A DNA stretch of 34,157 nucleotides from an uncultured bacterium (lineage in GTDB: Bacteria; Patescibacteriota; Minisyncoccia; Phycocordibacterales; GWA1-40-21): NCBI GenBank assembly GCA_903831305.1, contig CAIKXE010000011.1, positions 76,002 through 110,158 on the forward strand, written 5' to 3'. Both the position numbers and the translations under genes were made by a program. The first letter of the stretch is position 1. The number at the start of each line of letters is the position of its first letter. Under the pieces are notes generated by a model. That model worked only from the letters and a program-made list of their open reading frames with translations. It did no database searches and was not told where the DNA came from. Shown in pieces: positions 22,763 through 30,467 of this stretch.

Positions 22763-23569
22763 ATGAGTCATACTAGAAAAAAAATAAATAATAAGATAAG
22801 AATTAAAAATCGGTTTAAGGACCTTAAGGAAACTATCCTTAATTTGGAGCAGTCCAATGATGATTTGAGGAAGTTGAGTGATTTGAAAGATGAATTCATT
22901 TCTCTGGCTACGCATCAGATCCGCGGTCCCTTGGGGGCCATGAAGGGCTATTTGTCCTTGATGCTGGAAGGTGATTATGGTCTAGTCCCTGGGGGTCTTC
23001 TGGATCCTATAAAAATTGTCTTTAAGTCGGCGGACTCTTTGAGTAAAACCGTCAATGACTTTTTAGATATTTCTCGGATTGAGCAGGGGCAGATGAAGCT
23101 ATTTTTTAAGGATTTTAATTTGGTGGATTTGGTGCATGAAGCGGTTAGTGAGATGAAGAATGTTATAAAAGACAAGGGGCTGGACTTGCGGGTAAAAGTC
23201 CAGGATAAGATATTGATGGTTCACGGTGACAAGACTAAATTAAAACAAGTTATTATTAACCTTATTGATAATTCTTATAAATACACTGAAAAAGGTTGGA
23301 TGGAAATTTCCTTGGAAAAGTGCGAATTTGATAAGGTATTATTTAGCATAAAGGATAGTGGGGTGGGAATTAAGAAGCTGACTTTGCCGTTACTCTTTCA
23401 AAAGTTTAGTCGTTGTTCGGGAGCCAATGACGTGAATATCCTAGGAACTGGTTTGGGTCTCTATATTGCCAAGAAAATGGTGGAGGCTAATCATGGTAAA
23501 ATATGGGCGGAATCTGCCGGTGAAGGAAAGGGTGCCGAGTTTTACGTGGAGCTTGATATTGTAAAATAA
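22763..23569 (+). CDS. Soluble histidine kinase, truncated sister of the upstream kinase
   Basis: A 268-residue kinase core without membrane helices. A short basic, coiled-coil-like N-terminus leads to H51 in LATHQIRGPLGAMKGY, then N-box LKQVIINLIDNSYKYTEKGW, DSGVGIKK, LFQKFSR and GTGLGLYIAKKM. Its last 45 residues are nearly identical to those of the kinase upstream (NILGTGLGLYIAKKMVEAN, then GKIWAESAGEGKGAEFYVEL), and the DNA there also aligns base for base with few changes. This indicates a tandem duplication that kept only the cytoplasmic part. A terminator separates the genes, so it must use its own promoter, which I cannot place. It may work as a cytoplasmic kinase or modulate its twin by heterodimerising. 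Confidence 0.9.
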   Translation: MSHTRKKINNKIRIKNRFKDLKETILNLEQSNDDLRKLSDLKDEFISLATHQIRGPLGAMKGYLSLMLEGDYGLVPGGLLDPIKIVFKSADSLSKTVNDFLDISRIEQGQMKLFFKDFNLVDLVHEAVSEMKNVIKDKGLDLRVKVQDKILMVHGDKTKLKQVIINLIDNSYKYTEKGWMEISLEKCEFDKVLFSIKDSGVGIKKLTLPLLFQKFSRCSGANDVNILGTGLGLYIAKKMVEANHGKIWAESAGEGKGAEFYVELDIVK

Positions 23570-23581
23570 ATTAAGCCGGGA

Positions 23582-24328
23582 CTATTTTATAAAGCGCAGT
23601 ACTAGGGCTAGTTGCTCTGGGGTATTAACCCCTAGGGCCTCATGGGTGGGGATGGTGCAGGAATTTAAGGTGTAGCCTTGATCACGAGCCATACCCACCA
23701 AGTCCGTCAGGTAATATTCACCTTGGGCATTTTTCTTATCAATCTTGGTGATATTTTCCTTAAGCCAAGCGAGGTTATAACAAAAGTATGATGGGCTCAC
23801 CTCGCGGATTCCAAGCTCCTCGGGGGAAGCATCTTTCTTCTCTACATTTTTAATTATCTTGCCTTCGGCGTCACGTAAAATCCGGCCAAAGTCGTAAAAA
23901 GGTTTGCGCCAGTCCTCATAATCTTCTACTACTATTGTACCGAGCGTCAGCGGGGAAATATTCTGGCTGATATGGGCGCTATACAACTTGCTGATAGTTT
24001 CCTCATTAATCAGTGGGTGATCACCATAAAGCACTATGACATGCTTGGCATCATCTGTTATGTGAGGAATCACTTCTTGGACGGCGTGCCCAGTGCCTAG
24101 CTGCTTGTCTTGGAGAACGTATCTTTTATTCTGGCCGATCGCTCCTTTCACCTCATCTGCCTTGTAGCCTAAAACAATAATCGGTTCCTTTTTATGGAAT
24201 TTCTGTACCGCATCTAAAAGGTAAGTGAGCATGGGCCGGCCTTTGATCTCTGTTAAGACCTTGGGTTTGGTGTCACCCATCCGAGTGCCTTTTCCGGCCG
24301 CTAAAATGATAATTTCTAAGTCGTTCAT
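23582..24328 (-). CDS. NTP-transferase, GlmU N-terminal (UDP-GlcNAc pyrophosphorylase)-like
   Basis: A 248-residue sugar-1-phosphate nucleotidyltransferase. The start site reads MNDLEIIILAAGKGTRMG followed by TKPKVLTEIKGRPMLTYLL, the G-x-G-T-R-M...PK signature of GlmU. QLGTGHAVQEVIP and VLYGDHPLINE follow, and YYLTDLVGMARDQG is also GlmU-like. Bifunctional GlmU is about 450 residues with a left-handed beta-helix acetyltransferase; that half is missing, so the protein probably only makes the UDP-sugar. The ORF track extends the frame 96 codons upstream through the tRNA-Glu gene; that extension is false and the ATG at 24328 is the start. It lies 21 bases downstream of tRNA-Glu on the same strand, so read-through expression is possible, though TATAAA also stands nine bases before the ATG. 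Confidence 0.88.
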   Translation of the reverse strand: MNDLEIIILAAGKGTRMGDTKPKVLTEIKGRPMLTYLLDAVQKFHKKEPIIVLGYKADEVKGAIGQNKRYVLQDKQLGTGHAVQEVIPHITDDAKHVIVLYGDHPLINEETISKLYSAHISQNISPLTLGTIVVEDYEDWRKPFYDFGRILRDAEGKIIKNVEKKDASPEELGIREVSPSYFCYNLAWLKENITKIDKKNAQGEYYLTDLVGMARDQGYTLNSCTIPTHEALGVNTPEQLALVLRFIK

Positions 24329-24349
24329 TGTATGGTATTTATAAACTTG

Positions 24350-24421
24350 TGACCTTACCGGGAGTCGAACCCGGCTTCTTGCCTTGAAAAGGCAATGTCC
24401 TAACCGATAGACGATAAGGCC
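24350..24421 (-). tRNA. tRNA-Glu (anticodon TTC)
   Basis: 72 bases with acceptor GGCCTTA/TAAGGTC, D-arm GTCT...AGGAC, anticodon stem TTGCC/GGCAA with loop TTTTCAA, and T-arm CCGGG-TTCGACT-CCCGG. CCA is not encoded. It is the cognate tRNA for the GluRS of the accessory operon. Confidence 0.96.
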
Positions 24422-24478
24422 GTAAAGACAGAATAAATATAGCATTTTTTGTAAAAAAAGCAAAAAAATGGTAATGTT

Positions 24479-24484
24479 TATATT
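24479..24484 (+). promoter_or_regulatory. -10 element of tRNA-Ser
   Basis: TATATT ends eight bases before the mature 5' end at 24493, the right distance for a transcript starting at or just before the tRNA. Confidence 0.4.
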
Positions 24485-24492
24485 GGCTAAAG

Positions 24493-24579
24493 GGAAGCGT
24501 GGGTGAGTGGTTGAAATCACCAGTTTCGAAAACTGGCAGGCCTGAAAGGGTCTCGAAGGTTCAAATCCTTCCGCTTCCG
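24493..24579 (+). tRNA. tRNA-Ser (anticodon CGA)
   Basis: 87 bases with acceptor GGAAGCG/CGCTTCC, anticodon stem CCAGT/ACTGG with loop TTCGAAA (anticodon CGA), the long variable arm expected of tRNA-Ser, and T-arm GAAGG-TTCAAAT-CCTTC with discriminator G. Full CCA is not encoded. The ORF track's M29 frame starts falsely inside it. Confidence 0.96.
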
Positions 24580-24600
24580 CCGTCATTTTTAAATAAAAAC

Positions 24601-25800
24601 ATGTACCACCCAGCAAAAAAGATTTTAGAAAGATATGCGGAGGTGTTGGTGAACTTTGCCTTAAATTCGGGGAAGGGGGTGAAGAAGGGCGAAGTGGTAC
24701 TGCTCCAAGTGCCGGAGAGTGCTAAACCGATGCTTCTGGCTTTGAACAAAGCAGTATTAAAAGCCCAGGCCCACCCCATAATTCAATACATACCAGATGG
24801 GATGAGCCGGGAGTTTTTTAATCTGGCAAATCAGGCGCAGATCCGCTTTTTTCCCGCTAAATATTTAAAAGGGAGATTAGAAGAGATAGATCATTCTATC
24901 ATGATCATTGCGGATACGGACAAGCATGAGCTAGAGGATATTGACCCCAAGCAGATTATGGAAAAGTCAAAAGCCTCTAAACCGTATATGGACTGGCGCA
25001 ATGAAAAAGAGAGTGCTGGGAAATTCACCTGGACGCTTGGCCTGTATGGTACCAAGGCTGGGGCCGATGAAGTGGGGATGAGTGAGGAGGAGTATTGGGC
25101 CGAGATTATCAAAGCCTGTTATTTAAATGATAAGGAGCCGGTAAAAACTTGGCAGAGGATTGCCCACGAGGTGGAGCGAATAAAAAACAAGCTAAATAGT
25201 TTGAAGATTGAAAGGGTGCGGGTAGAGTCAGAACACACGGATCTGACTATTATACTTGGTATAAACCGGCAGTGGATGGGTGGGTCGGGCCGGAATATTC
25301 CGAGCTTTGAGATTTTTATCTCCCCGGACTGCCGAGGGACGGAGGGTCATGTTTATTTTGATCAGCCACTTTACCGGTATGGTAATTTGATTAAAGATAT
25401 TTATTTAGAATTTAAGAATGGCAAGGTGATAAAAGCCAAGGCGAAGAAGGGCGAGAAAATACTTAAGCAAATGATTGGGAATATTAATGCGGACAAAGTA
25501 GGGGAGTTTTCCCTGACTGATTCTCGGTTATCTAAAATCACTAAGTTCATGGCGGAGACGTTGTTTGATGAAAATATGGGTGGGCGCTATGGTAACACGC
25601 ATATTGCCTTGGGTAGTGCGTATCAGGACTCATATCCGGGAGATCCAAGTAAAGTGAAAAAGAGTGACTGGCAAAAGATGGGCTATAATGAGTCCGTGGT
25701 CCATACAGATATTGTGAGTACAGAAAATAGAGTGGTGACGGCTTGGTTACCAGGTGGCAAGACCTTGGTTATATATAAAGAAGGGAAGTTCACTATTTAA
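24601..25800 (+). CDS. M29-family aminopeptidase (thermophilic metalloprotease AmpS/PepS type)
   Basis: A 399-residue cytoplasmic metallo-aminopeptidase that removes N-terminal residues from peptides. Family blocks are GRNIPSFEIFISPDCRGTEG (a metal-ligand glutamate), VGEFSLTDSRLS (second glutamate), NTHIALGSAYQDS (histidine), and NESVVHTDIVS near the C-terminus with a further His-Asp pair. These fit the M29 two-metal site. The ORF track begins at 24499 inside tRNA-Ser; the ATG at 24601, 21 bases after the tRNA, is the first start outside it and gives the normal family length. Its stop overlaps by four bases with the stop of the convergent hemerythrin gene. Peptide recycling fits a cell that scavenges amino acids. 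Confidence 0.9.
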   Translation: MYHPAKKILERYAEVLVNFALNSGKGVKKGEVVLLQVPESAKPMLLALNKAVLKAQAHPIIQYIPDGMSREFFNLANQAQIRFFPAKYLKGRLEEIDHSIMIIADTDKHELEDIDPKQIMEKSKASKPYMDWRNEKESAGKFTWTLGLYGTKAGADEVGMSEEEYWAEIIKACYLNDKEPVKTWQRIAHEVERIKNKLNSLKIERVRVESEHTDLTIILGINRQWMGGSGRNIPSFEIFISPDCRGTEGHVYFDQPLYRYGNLIKDIYLEFKNGKVIKAKAKKGEKILKQMIGNINADKVGEFSLTDSRLSKITKFMAETLFDENMGGRYGNTHIALGSAYQDSYPGDPSKVKKSDWQKMGYNESVVHTDIVSTENRVVTAWLPGGKTLVIYKEGKFTI

Positions 25801-26216
25801 TTCAGACCGTGGGCTTTAAAGAGTGGAGCATACATTTTGTCAGCAACTAAAATATGTTTGGTCAGCCAATTTTTAGCAAAATCCGTAATTTCTAAAACAA
25901 GTTTGGGCAAGTCTTCATCACCTTTTCTGATACGCTCAGAATATTCGCCGGTTTGGATTCGAAACATCGTGTGATATTTCATATGGTTCTCAATATCAGA
26001 ATAGGCAAACTGTGTAAAATATTTTTCCTCGGTGGATAGATGGTAGAAGGCATAATCCGTGAGTTCTTTCACAATTTTGAGTAGTTCTTCTTTATTATCA
26101 TTGCCTTTCTCTAACAAGTCATAAATTCGGTTTACGATATCAAAGAAATGCTGGTGTTGCTCATCAATCACACTAACTCCCAAGTTATACTCGCTAGTCC
26201 AGATGAATTTCTTCAT
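25797..26216 (-). CDS. Bacteriohemerythrin-like protein
   Basis: A 139-residue four-helix-bundle protein of the hemerythrin family, which binds O2 (or NO) at a di-iron site. The iron ligands are visible in the usual order: IDEQHQHFFDI, FYHLSTEEKYF, ENHMKYHTMF and WLTKHILVADKMY. The set is complete, so a functional oxygen-binding or oxygen-storage protein is likely. It is single-domain and soluble. The start MKKFIWTSEYNLGV is the common one for this family. Upstream lies a -10 (TATACT) overlapping a 25-base palindrome, which suggests regulation. It converges with the M29 aminopeptidase. Confidence 0.93.
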   Translation of the reverse strand: MKKFIWTSEYNLGVSVIDEQHQHFFDIVNRIYDLLEKGNDNKEELLKIVKELTDYAFYHLSTEEKYFTQFAYSDIENHMKYHTMFRIQTGEYSERIRKGDEDLPKLVLEITDFAKNWLTKHILVADKMYAPLFKAHGLN

Positions 26217-26244
26217 GCTAATTTTATTAATCTATTATGAGTAA

Positions 26245-26273
26245 AGTATACCGTAATATTTAATATTATGGTA
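26245..26273 (-). promoter_or_regulatory. Hemerythrin promoter with overlapping palindrome
   Basis: On the minus strand, TATACT (26245-26250) lies 28 bases before the hemerythrin ATG. The 25-base palindrome 26249-26273 (TACCGTAATATT and near-complement, one wobble) overlaps the edge of the -10 and covers the spacer, as an operator would. Confidence 0.45.
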
Positions 26274-26300
26274 GCACTGAATACCCCAACCACTATGGAA

Positions 26301-26348
26301 CCATTCGTACGCCTGCCTGCCCGTAGCTTTTGGCGAAGGAGGGAATGG
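26301..26348. repeat. GC-rich imperfect hairpin, CPR-like interspersed repeat
   Basis: Outer arms CCATTC/GAATGG enclose GCCTGCCTGCCCGTAGC and GGCGAAGGAGGG in otherwise AT-rich intergenic DNA. I recall similar CCTGCC...GGCGAAGG elements in other CPR genomes but cannot verify this. Confidence 0.4.
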
Positions 26349-26423
26349 GTAAATAGGGAATAAGTGGATATTGTGATTTTTGGTAAAATAGTGTATTCTG
26401 GTGGATAGTTCGTTACAGGAAAA

Positions 26424-26496
26424 GGGCGGTTAGCTCACTTGGTAGAGCGTGTCTTTGACGTAGACAAGGTAACAGGTTCGATCCCTGTACCGCCCA
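26424..26496 (+). tRNA. tRNA-Val (anticodon GAC)
   Basis: 73 bases with acceptor GGGCGGT/ACCGCCC, D-arm GCTC...GAGC, anticodon stem TGTCT/AGACA with loop TTGACGT (anticodon GAC), T-arm ACAGG-TTCGATC-CCTGT and discriminator A. Upstream, TTGTGA with 16-base spacing to TATTCT is a possible promoter. It converges tightly with trxB, whose stop is only four bases away. Confidence 0.96.
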
Positions 26497-26500
26497 CAAA

Positions 26501-27424
26501 TTAACTCTTCAAATAGCGATAAATGTCCTCCACGGCTTTGACCGCGTCACCGACGGCGATATTGTTCTGGCGGTAGAGGCCGTTCGTACAGTCACCAGCG
26601 GCCCAGATACCCGGTGTATTAGTTTTTTGATTCTTAGGATCAATGATGATTTCCTCACGCTCGTTGAGCTCCACCAGCCCATGCTCAATAAAATCTACCG
26701 ATGGGTTTGAGCCAATTTCCACAAAGATTCCACTGACTGGTAATTCAATTATTTCTCCAGTTTTTTTGTCTTTATAAATAATACCGGTCACAAATTTATC
26801 ACCTTTGATTTCAAGCATTTCCACATTCGTGACGCCTTTAACTTTAGGATTAGCGAGAACCTTTTCCATCATCATGGGTTCAGCTTTAAAGTCACTACGT
26901 TGGATAATGGTCACGGTCTTAGCATAGGCGGAGAGTTGGGCGGCGGATTCAAAGGCACTATTACCACCACCGATTACAGCTACATCCATATCGCCATACA
27001 TTGGACCATCACAAGAAGCACAGTAAGTGATACCCTTGCCTTCAAATTCTTCTGCTCCTTTGACCTGGATTTTCTTGCGGATATTACCGGTGGTGATTAA
27101 AATAGTTTTGGCCCCATACTCACTTTTGTCTGTTTTAATATTAAAGACACCATTACTTTTTGTAATATTAATAACCGTTTCCTTTTCTTTAATCAGAATG
27201 TCCTTAGAATAATGTTTTAAATGCTTTTCTAGGCGGTTATGAAGCTCCTCACCAGATACAGAAATATCACCAATCCAGTTCTGAATATCACTAGAAACAG
27301 CACTCTGTCCACGAAAACACTCAGTAATCAAAATAGCTTTTATCTTTTTGCGGGCTGAATACACTCCAGCTGCTACACCCCCAGGGCCCCCACCGATAAT
27401 TGCTAGATCAAATATTTCTGTCAT
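26501..27424 (-). CDS. trxB: Thioredoxin reductase
   Basis: A 307-residue FAD/NAD(P)H disulfide reductase of the low-molecular-weight thioredoxin reductase type. It has the FAD-binding AIIGGGPGGVAAGVYSARK, the redox pair CASC (C135 and C138 in ITYCASCDGPMYG), the NADPH-binding AVIGGGNSAFESAAQL, and the C-terminal FAD block GIWAAGDCTNG. All sites are intact. No thioredoxin gene is adjacent. A -10 (TAAAAT with upstream TG) ends six bases before the ATG. The upstream spacer carries the palindromic repeat that also abuts ftsZ. Confidence 0.93.
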   Translation of the reverse strand: MTEIFDLAIIGGGPGGVAAGVYSARKKIKAILITECFRGQSAVSSDIQNWIGDISVSGEELHNRLEKHLKHYSKDILIKEKETVINITKSNGVFNIKTDKSEYGAKTILITTGNIRKKIQVKGAEEFEGKGITYCASCDGPMYGDMDVAVIGGGNSAFESAAQLSAYAKTVTIIQRSDFKAEPMMMEKVLANPKVKGVTNVEMLEIKGDKFVTGIIYKDKKTGEIIELPVSGIFVEIGSNPSVDFIEHGLVELNEREEIIIDPKNQKTNTPGIWAAGDCTNGLYRQNNIAVGDAVKAVEDIYRYLKS

Positions 27425-27430
27425 TTGAGT

Positions 27431-27436
27431 ATTTTA
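27431..27436 (-). promoter_or_regulatory. trxB: Extended -10 of trxB
   Basis: Minus strand TGCTAAAAT ends six bases before the ATG at 27424, a leaderless layout. Confidence 0.5.
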
Positions 27437-27457
27437 GCACACTTTTTTGTTTCATCA

Positions 27458-27580
27458 CACCACCACCTCGTCATCAGAATGCCACTCCTCCTAAGAATAG
27501 GAGGAGATGAAGCCCACCCGAAATTACGTCTCACTCTCCGCCTATCTTAGGAGGAGTACCGAGTCTGCGAGGGGAGGTGG
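27458..27580. repeat. Dispersed GC-rich palindromic repeat, copy B (between trxB and ftsZ)
   Basis: Contains hairpins CTCCTCCTA-agaa-TAGGAGGAG and CTCCGCCTA-tct-TAGGAGGAG. Its reverse complement shares CCCTCGCAGACTCGG and the CATTCTGATG end with the element inside tsaD. It ends three bases from the ftsZ stop codon and could also serve as the ftsZ terminator. Confidence 0.65.
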
Positions 27581-27582
27581 TA

Positions 27583-28779
27583 TTACTTCTTCTGTCTCCT
27601 TAGAAAGGCCGGGACGGCACCCCAGTCACTGTCATCATCAAAGTCATTTTTGATTTGTTTTTTGTCCTCGGTTGGAATTTGTGGTTGTGGCTGATTTGGC
27701 TGTACTTCCACCCTATTCTCCTTTTCCGTATTGCTACTGATTCCAAAACCGCCAAATAGTTTACCTTTTTTGTCTTCTTCTTTGTTCACCACAACACTAG
27801 AAAATAGGGATTTTTTGTTACTGTTATCAGAGAAGCCAGAAGCAATCACGGTGATTTTTAACTCGCCCTTCTTCAGTCTTTCATCATGGACGGTACCAAA
27901 AATAACTTTAGCATTAGGGTCAATGGATTCGGTGATCAGCTTGGCCGCATCTTGAATTTCAAACATAGTTAAGTCATCACCACCGGCAATGGAGAAGAGT
28001 ACGCCTTTGGCCCCAGCGATTGAGAGTTCTAGGAGTGGGGAACTGATGGCCAGTTTGGCGGCTTCAATGGCGCGGTTCTCACCTTGAGCGGTACCAATAC
28101 CCATGAGGGCGGAACCGGCATCAGCCATAACAGCACGAATGTCAGCAAAGTCGGTGTTAATAATACCAGGCATAGTAATCAAATCAGAAATACCTTCTAC
28201 GGCTTGCTTTAAAATATCATCGCACATGGCAAAAGCTTGCTTGGCGGTAGTCTCACGAGAAATGGTAGAAAGTAGGCGGTCATTAGGAATAACAATCAAA
28301 GCGTCCACTCCCTTGCGTAGTTCATCTAAGCTTTGTTCCGCTATCTTAACTCTCTGAATTCCTTCAAAGAAAAACGGTTTGGTTACCACTGCAACAGTGA
28401 GTACCCCCATCTCTTTTGCGATTTTAGAAATAAGTGGAGCTGCTCCAGAACCTGTTCCACCACCGGCACCGTAAGCAATAAAAATCATATCTGCACCCTT
28501 TAGGGCTTCCTGGATTTCCTCTTTGGTTTCTTCGGCCGCTCGTTTACCAAGCTCTGGATTCATACCCGTTCCTAAACCCTTGGTCAAGTTCTTACCGATA
28601 TGGATTTTTTTAGAGGCTTCAGAATTATGTAGGTCTTGAGCATCAGTGTTAATAGCAATAAATTCTACTCCTTTTACTTTGGAGTTTATCATGTGATTAG
28701 TAGCGTTTTTTCCGGAACCACCTACACCGATGACTTTAATTCTGGCAAATGCTTCTACCTCTGGTTTAATTTGTGGCAT
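27583..28779 (-). CDS. ftsZ: Cell division protein FtsZ
   Basis: The tubulin-like GTPase that forms the division ring; 398 residues. The tubulin signature GAGGGTGSGAAPLIS (near residue 105), the N-terminal IKVIGVGGSGKNATNHM, the T7-loop region MPGIINTDFADIR and the GTPase-domain NDRLLSTISRET are all present. A glutamine- and proline-rich linker leads to the conserved C-terminal peptide DWGAVPAFLRRQKK, which binds FtsA. It lies 87 bases downstream of ftsA on the same strand, the usual ftsA-ftsZ order. The spacer contains a short hairpin GCTGAA/TTCAGC. No other division (dcw) genes follow; its 3' flank is the palindromic repeat. Confidence 0.98.
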   Translation of the reverse strand: MPQIKPEVEAFARIKVIGVGGSGKNATNHMINSKVKGVEFIAINTDAQDLHNSEASKKIHIGKNLTKGLGTGMNPELGKRAAEETKEEIQEALKGADMIFIAYGAGGGTGSGAAPLISKIAKEMGVLTVAVVTKPFFFEGIQRVKIAEQSLDELRKGVDALIVIPNDRLLSTISRETTAKQAFAMCDDILKQAVEGISDLITMPGIINTDFADIRAVMADAGSALMGIGTAQGENRAIEAAKLAISSPLLELSIAGAKGVLFSIAGGDDLTMFEIQDAAKLITESIDPNAKVIFGTVHDERLKKGELKITVIASGFSDNSNKKSLFSSVVVNKEEDKKGKLFGGFGISSNTEKENRVEVQPNQPQPQIPTEDKKQIKNDFDDDSDWGAVPAFLRRQKK

Positions 28780-28866
28780 AATGAAATATGGCTGAATTTT
28801 CTTTCAGCAGATTAAAAGCTAATAAATTATTAAATATCCTTACTGAATAATAGCAAAAATAGTAGT

Positions 28867-30063
28867 CTAAGGCAAGAACTGTTTAAACCAGGAAAATATC
28901 CTTTTTATTAGTCCTTTGGGACTCACGGCCGCCCCACTTAGTGTGCCAAAGGAAAGCTCTTCATTACTGGATAAGCCCCAGATGCATAGGCCATAAGCCA
29001 CTGACCAGGAGGAATCTTTTATTTGGCAGTTTTTTAAGCTGGTATCAAAATTCATTTGGCCCAGTTTGGAAGGAAGTCTTAAGGTGGCTCGGGCTAGATC
29101 TTCAATGGTAGAGACGCCGGACGTTCCACCGGTTAGTATAATACCCGCTGGGAGTAAACCACTACGACCAAGTTTTTTCAAATGTGATTCAACTAAATCA
29201 AAAATATCAGAAAGCCGAGCTAAAATAATTTCTTCTAATTTCTTTTTAGGGTAACTAATATCTTTTTCGGTATTTATTTTTAGATCCTCAGCCTCTTCAA
29301 GCGGTATTTTTAATCCGAGGGCAATGTCATTAGTAATATCTGTACCACCGATGGGAAAGACTTCAAGGGAAATAGGTGTGTTGTTTTCAAAAACTACAAC
29401 GGACACTGTCTCGGAGCCAATGTTGGCCAGAACACAGCCGGCAATCTTTTGGGTTTTGTTTAAAATAACGACACTGCCAGCCAAAGGGGAAGCCATGATG
29501 TTTGTCACTTCAATCCCTAGGTCTTCCACGGTAGCAATCAAGTCATTTAGATGATGCTCCAAACAAGTGACAAATAAAGCTTTAACTTCAAATTTGATTC
29601 CCTTCATGCCGACGGGACGTCCCAGCACGGTCCGGCCATCTATCTTGTAAGAAATGGGGATAGTATGAATAATCTTTTTATTAATGGAGCTATTGGCGGG
29701 AATCTCACTTTCGGCAATGGATAAAACGTTTTTAACATCTATATCAGTGATTTCTGAGTCAGCTTGGGAGATAATCATAGAGCCATGAGAAAAAACACTA
29801 CTTAAACCAATACCGCCGACAGATAGATAGGCACGTTTGATTTTTATATTGGCTGACTTTTCTGCTTCCGCAATAGCAATCCCCAAGCTTCTGGTAGTAT
29901 CACTAGAGTTTATTATATAACCGTGACGCAGGCCACGGGACTCAGCAAAACCAGTGCCGATTATTTTATAGGAAGTTTTACCTTCTTCTTTGACACTTTC
30001 CGCTACCACAATTTTGATCTGGTAGGTGCCGATGTCTATTCCAACTGCAATTTTTTTTGCCAT
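28867..30063 (-). CDS. ftsA: Cell division protein FtsA
   Basis: An actin-like ATPase that anchors FtsZ to the membrane; 398 residues. The phosphate-1 motif is GIDIGTYQIKIVVAE at the N-terminus, followed by the SHS2-type 1C region (ESEIPANSSINKKIIHTIP), the phosphate-2 block GCVLANIGSETVSVVVFEN, and the adenosine motif GIILTGGTSGVSTIEDLA. It ends in an amphipathic membrane-targeting helix (LIKRIFSWFKQFLP). It precedes ftsZ in what is probably one transcript. A TATAAT 27 bases before the ATG gives a short leader that includes a 5-bp hairpin GGTGA-gaat-TCACC. Confidence 0.97.
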   Translation of the reverse strand: MAKKIAVGIDIGTYQIKIVVAESVKEEGKTSYKIIGTGFAESRGLRHGYIINSSDTTRSLGIAIAEAEKSANIKIKRAYLSVGGIGLSSVFSHGSMIISQADSEITDIDVKNVLSIAESEIPANSSINKKIIHTIPISYKIDGRTVLGRPVGMKGIKFEVKALFVTCLEHHLNDLIATVEDLGIEVTNIMASPLAGSVVILNKTQKIAGCVLANIGSETVSVVVFENNTPISLEVFPIGGTDITNDIALGLKIPLEEAEDLKINTEKDISYPKKKLEEIILARLSDIFDLVESHLKKLGRSGLLPAGIILTGGTSGVSTIEDLARATLRLPSKLGQMNFDTSLKNCQIKDSSWSVAYGLCIWGLSSNEELSFGTLSGAAVSPKGLIKRIFSWFKQFLP

Positions 30064-30089
30064 AATAATTTTTGGTGAATTCTCACCGT

Positions 30090-30095
30090 ATTATA
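30090..30095 (-). promoter_or_regulatory. ftsA: -10 element of ftsA
   Basis: Minus-strand TATAAT, followed by a leader of about 20 bases containing GGTGAGAATTCACC just before the ATG; no good -35. Confidence 0.45.
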
Positions 30096-30125
30096 TAACA
30101 AAAGCTTTTTGCACGCTAGGGGAAT

Positions 30126-30467
30126 TTAGATTTTAAACTGTTTTCGAAACTTTTCTTCCACCTTTTCCATCTTGGAGCCATGGTCATAGCCCTTGAGGTG
30201 GACGAGACCGTGGATATATAAAAACGCGAGGAAATTGTCATAGGTCCGGCCAAATTTAACCATCTCTTTTTTAGCTTCACTCTGGCAGATTAGAATCTCG
30301 CCACTGGTTTTGGATAGGGGGAAACTTAAAATATCTGTTGGCTTATTAATATTACGGTAAATCTGATTTAGCTTTTTTATTTCAGCCGGGGTAGTAAAAG
30401 AAAAGCTTAGTTCATAGTCTGAACCAAGCACTGCTTTCTTTATTTGATCAAATAGAATTTTAGACAT
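30126..30467 (-). CDS. ybeY: Endoribonuclease YbeY
   Basis: A 113-residue zinc-dependent RNase involved in 16S rRNA 3' maturation and ribosome quality control. The metal motif is LYIHGLVHLKGYDHGSKMEK, matching HGxxHLxGYDH. The substrate-side block NINKPTDILSFPL is also typical. At 113 residues it is shorter than most YbeY proteins (about 150); the N-terminal part is reduced. It starts on the base where rpsU ends, so the two are translationally coupled; both concern the small ribosomal subunit. Confidence 0.92.
   Translation of the reverse strand: MSKILFDQIKKAVLGSDYELSFSFTTPAEIKKLNQIYRNINKPTDILSFPLSKTSGEILICQSEAKKEMVKFGRTYDNFLAFLYIHGLVHLKGYDHGSKMEKVEEKFRKQFKI

Noticed and set aside
24499-24600. 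N-terminal extension of the M29 aminopeptidase in the ORF track (MGEWLKSP...)
   Set aside because: These codons lie inside the tRNA-Ser gene and its 3' flank; the ATG at 24601 gives the normal family start.
24329-24616. 96-residue N-terminal extension of the GlmU-like protein
   Set aside because: It reads antisense through tRNA-Ser and through tRNA-Glu; the nucleotidyltransferase signature begins at the ATG at 24328.
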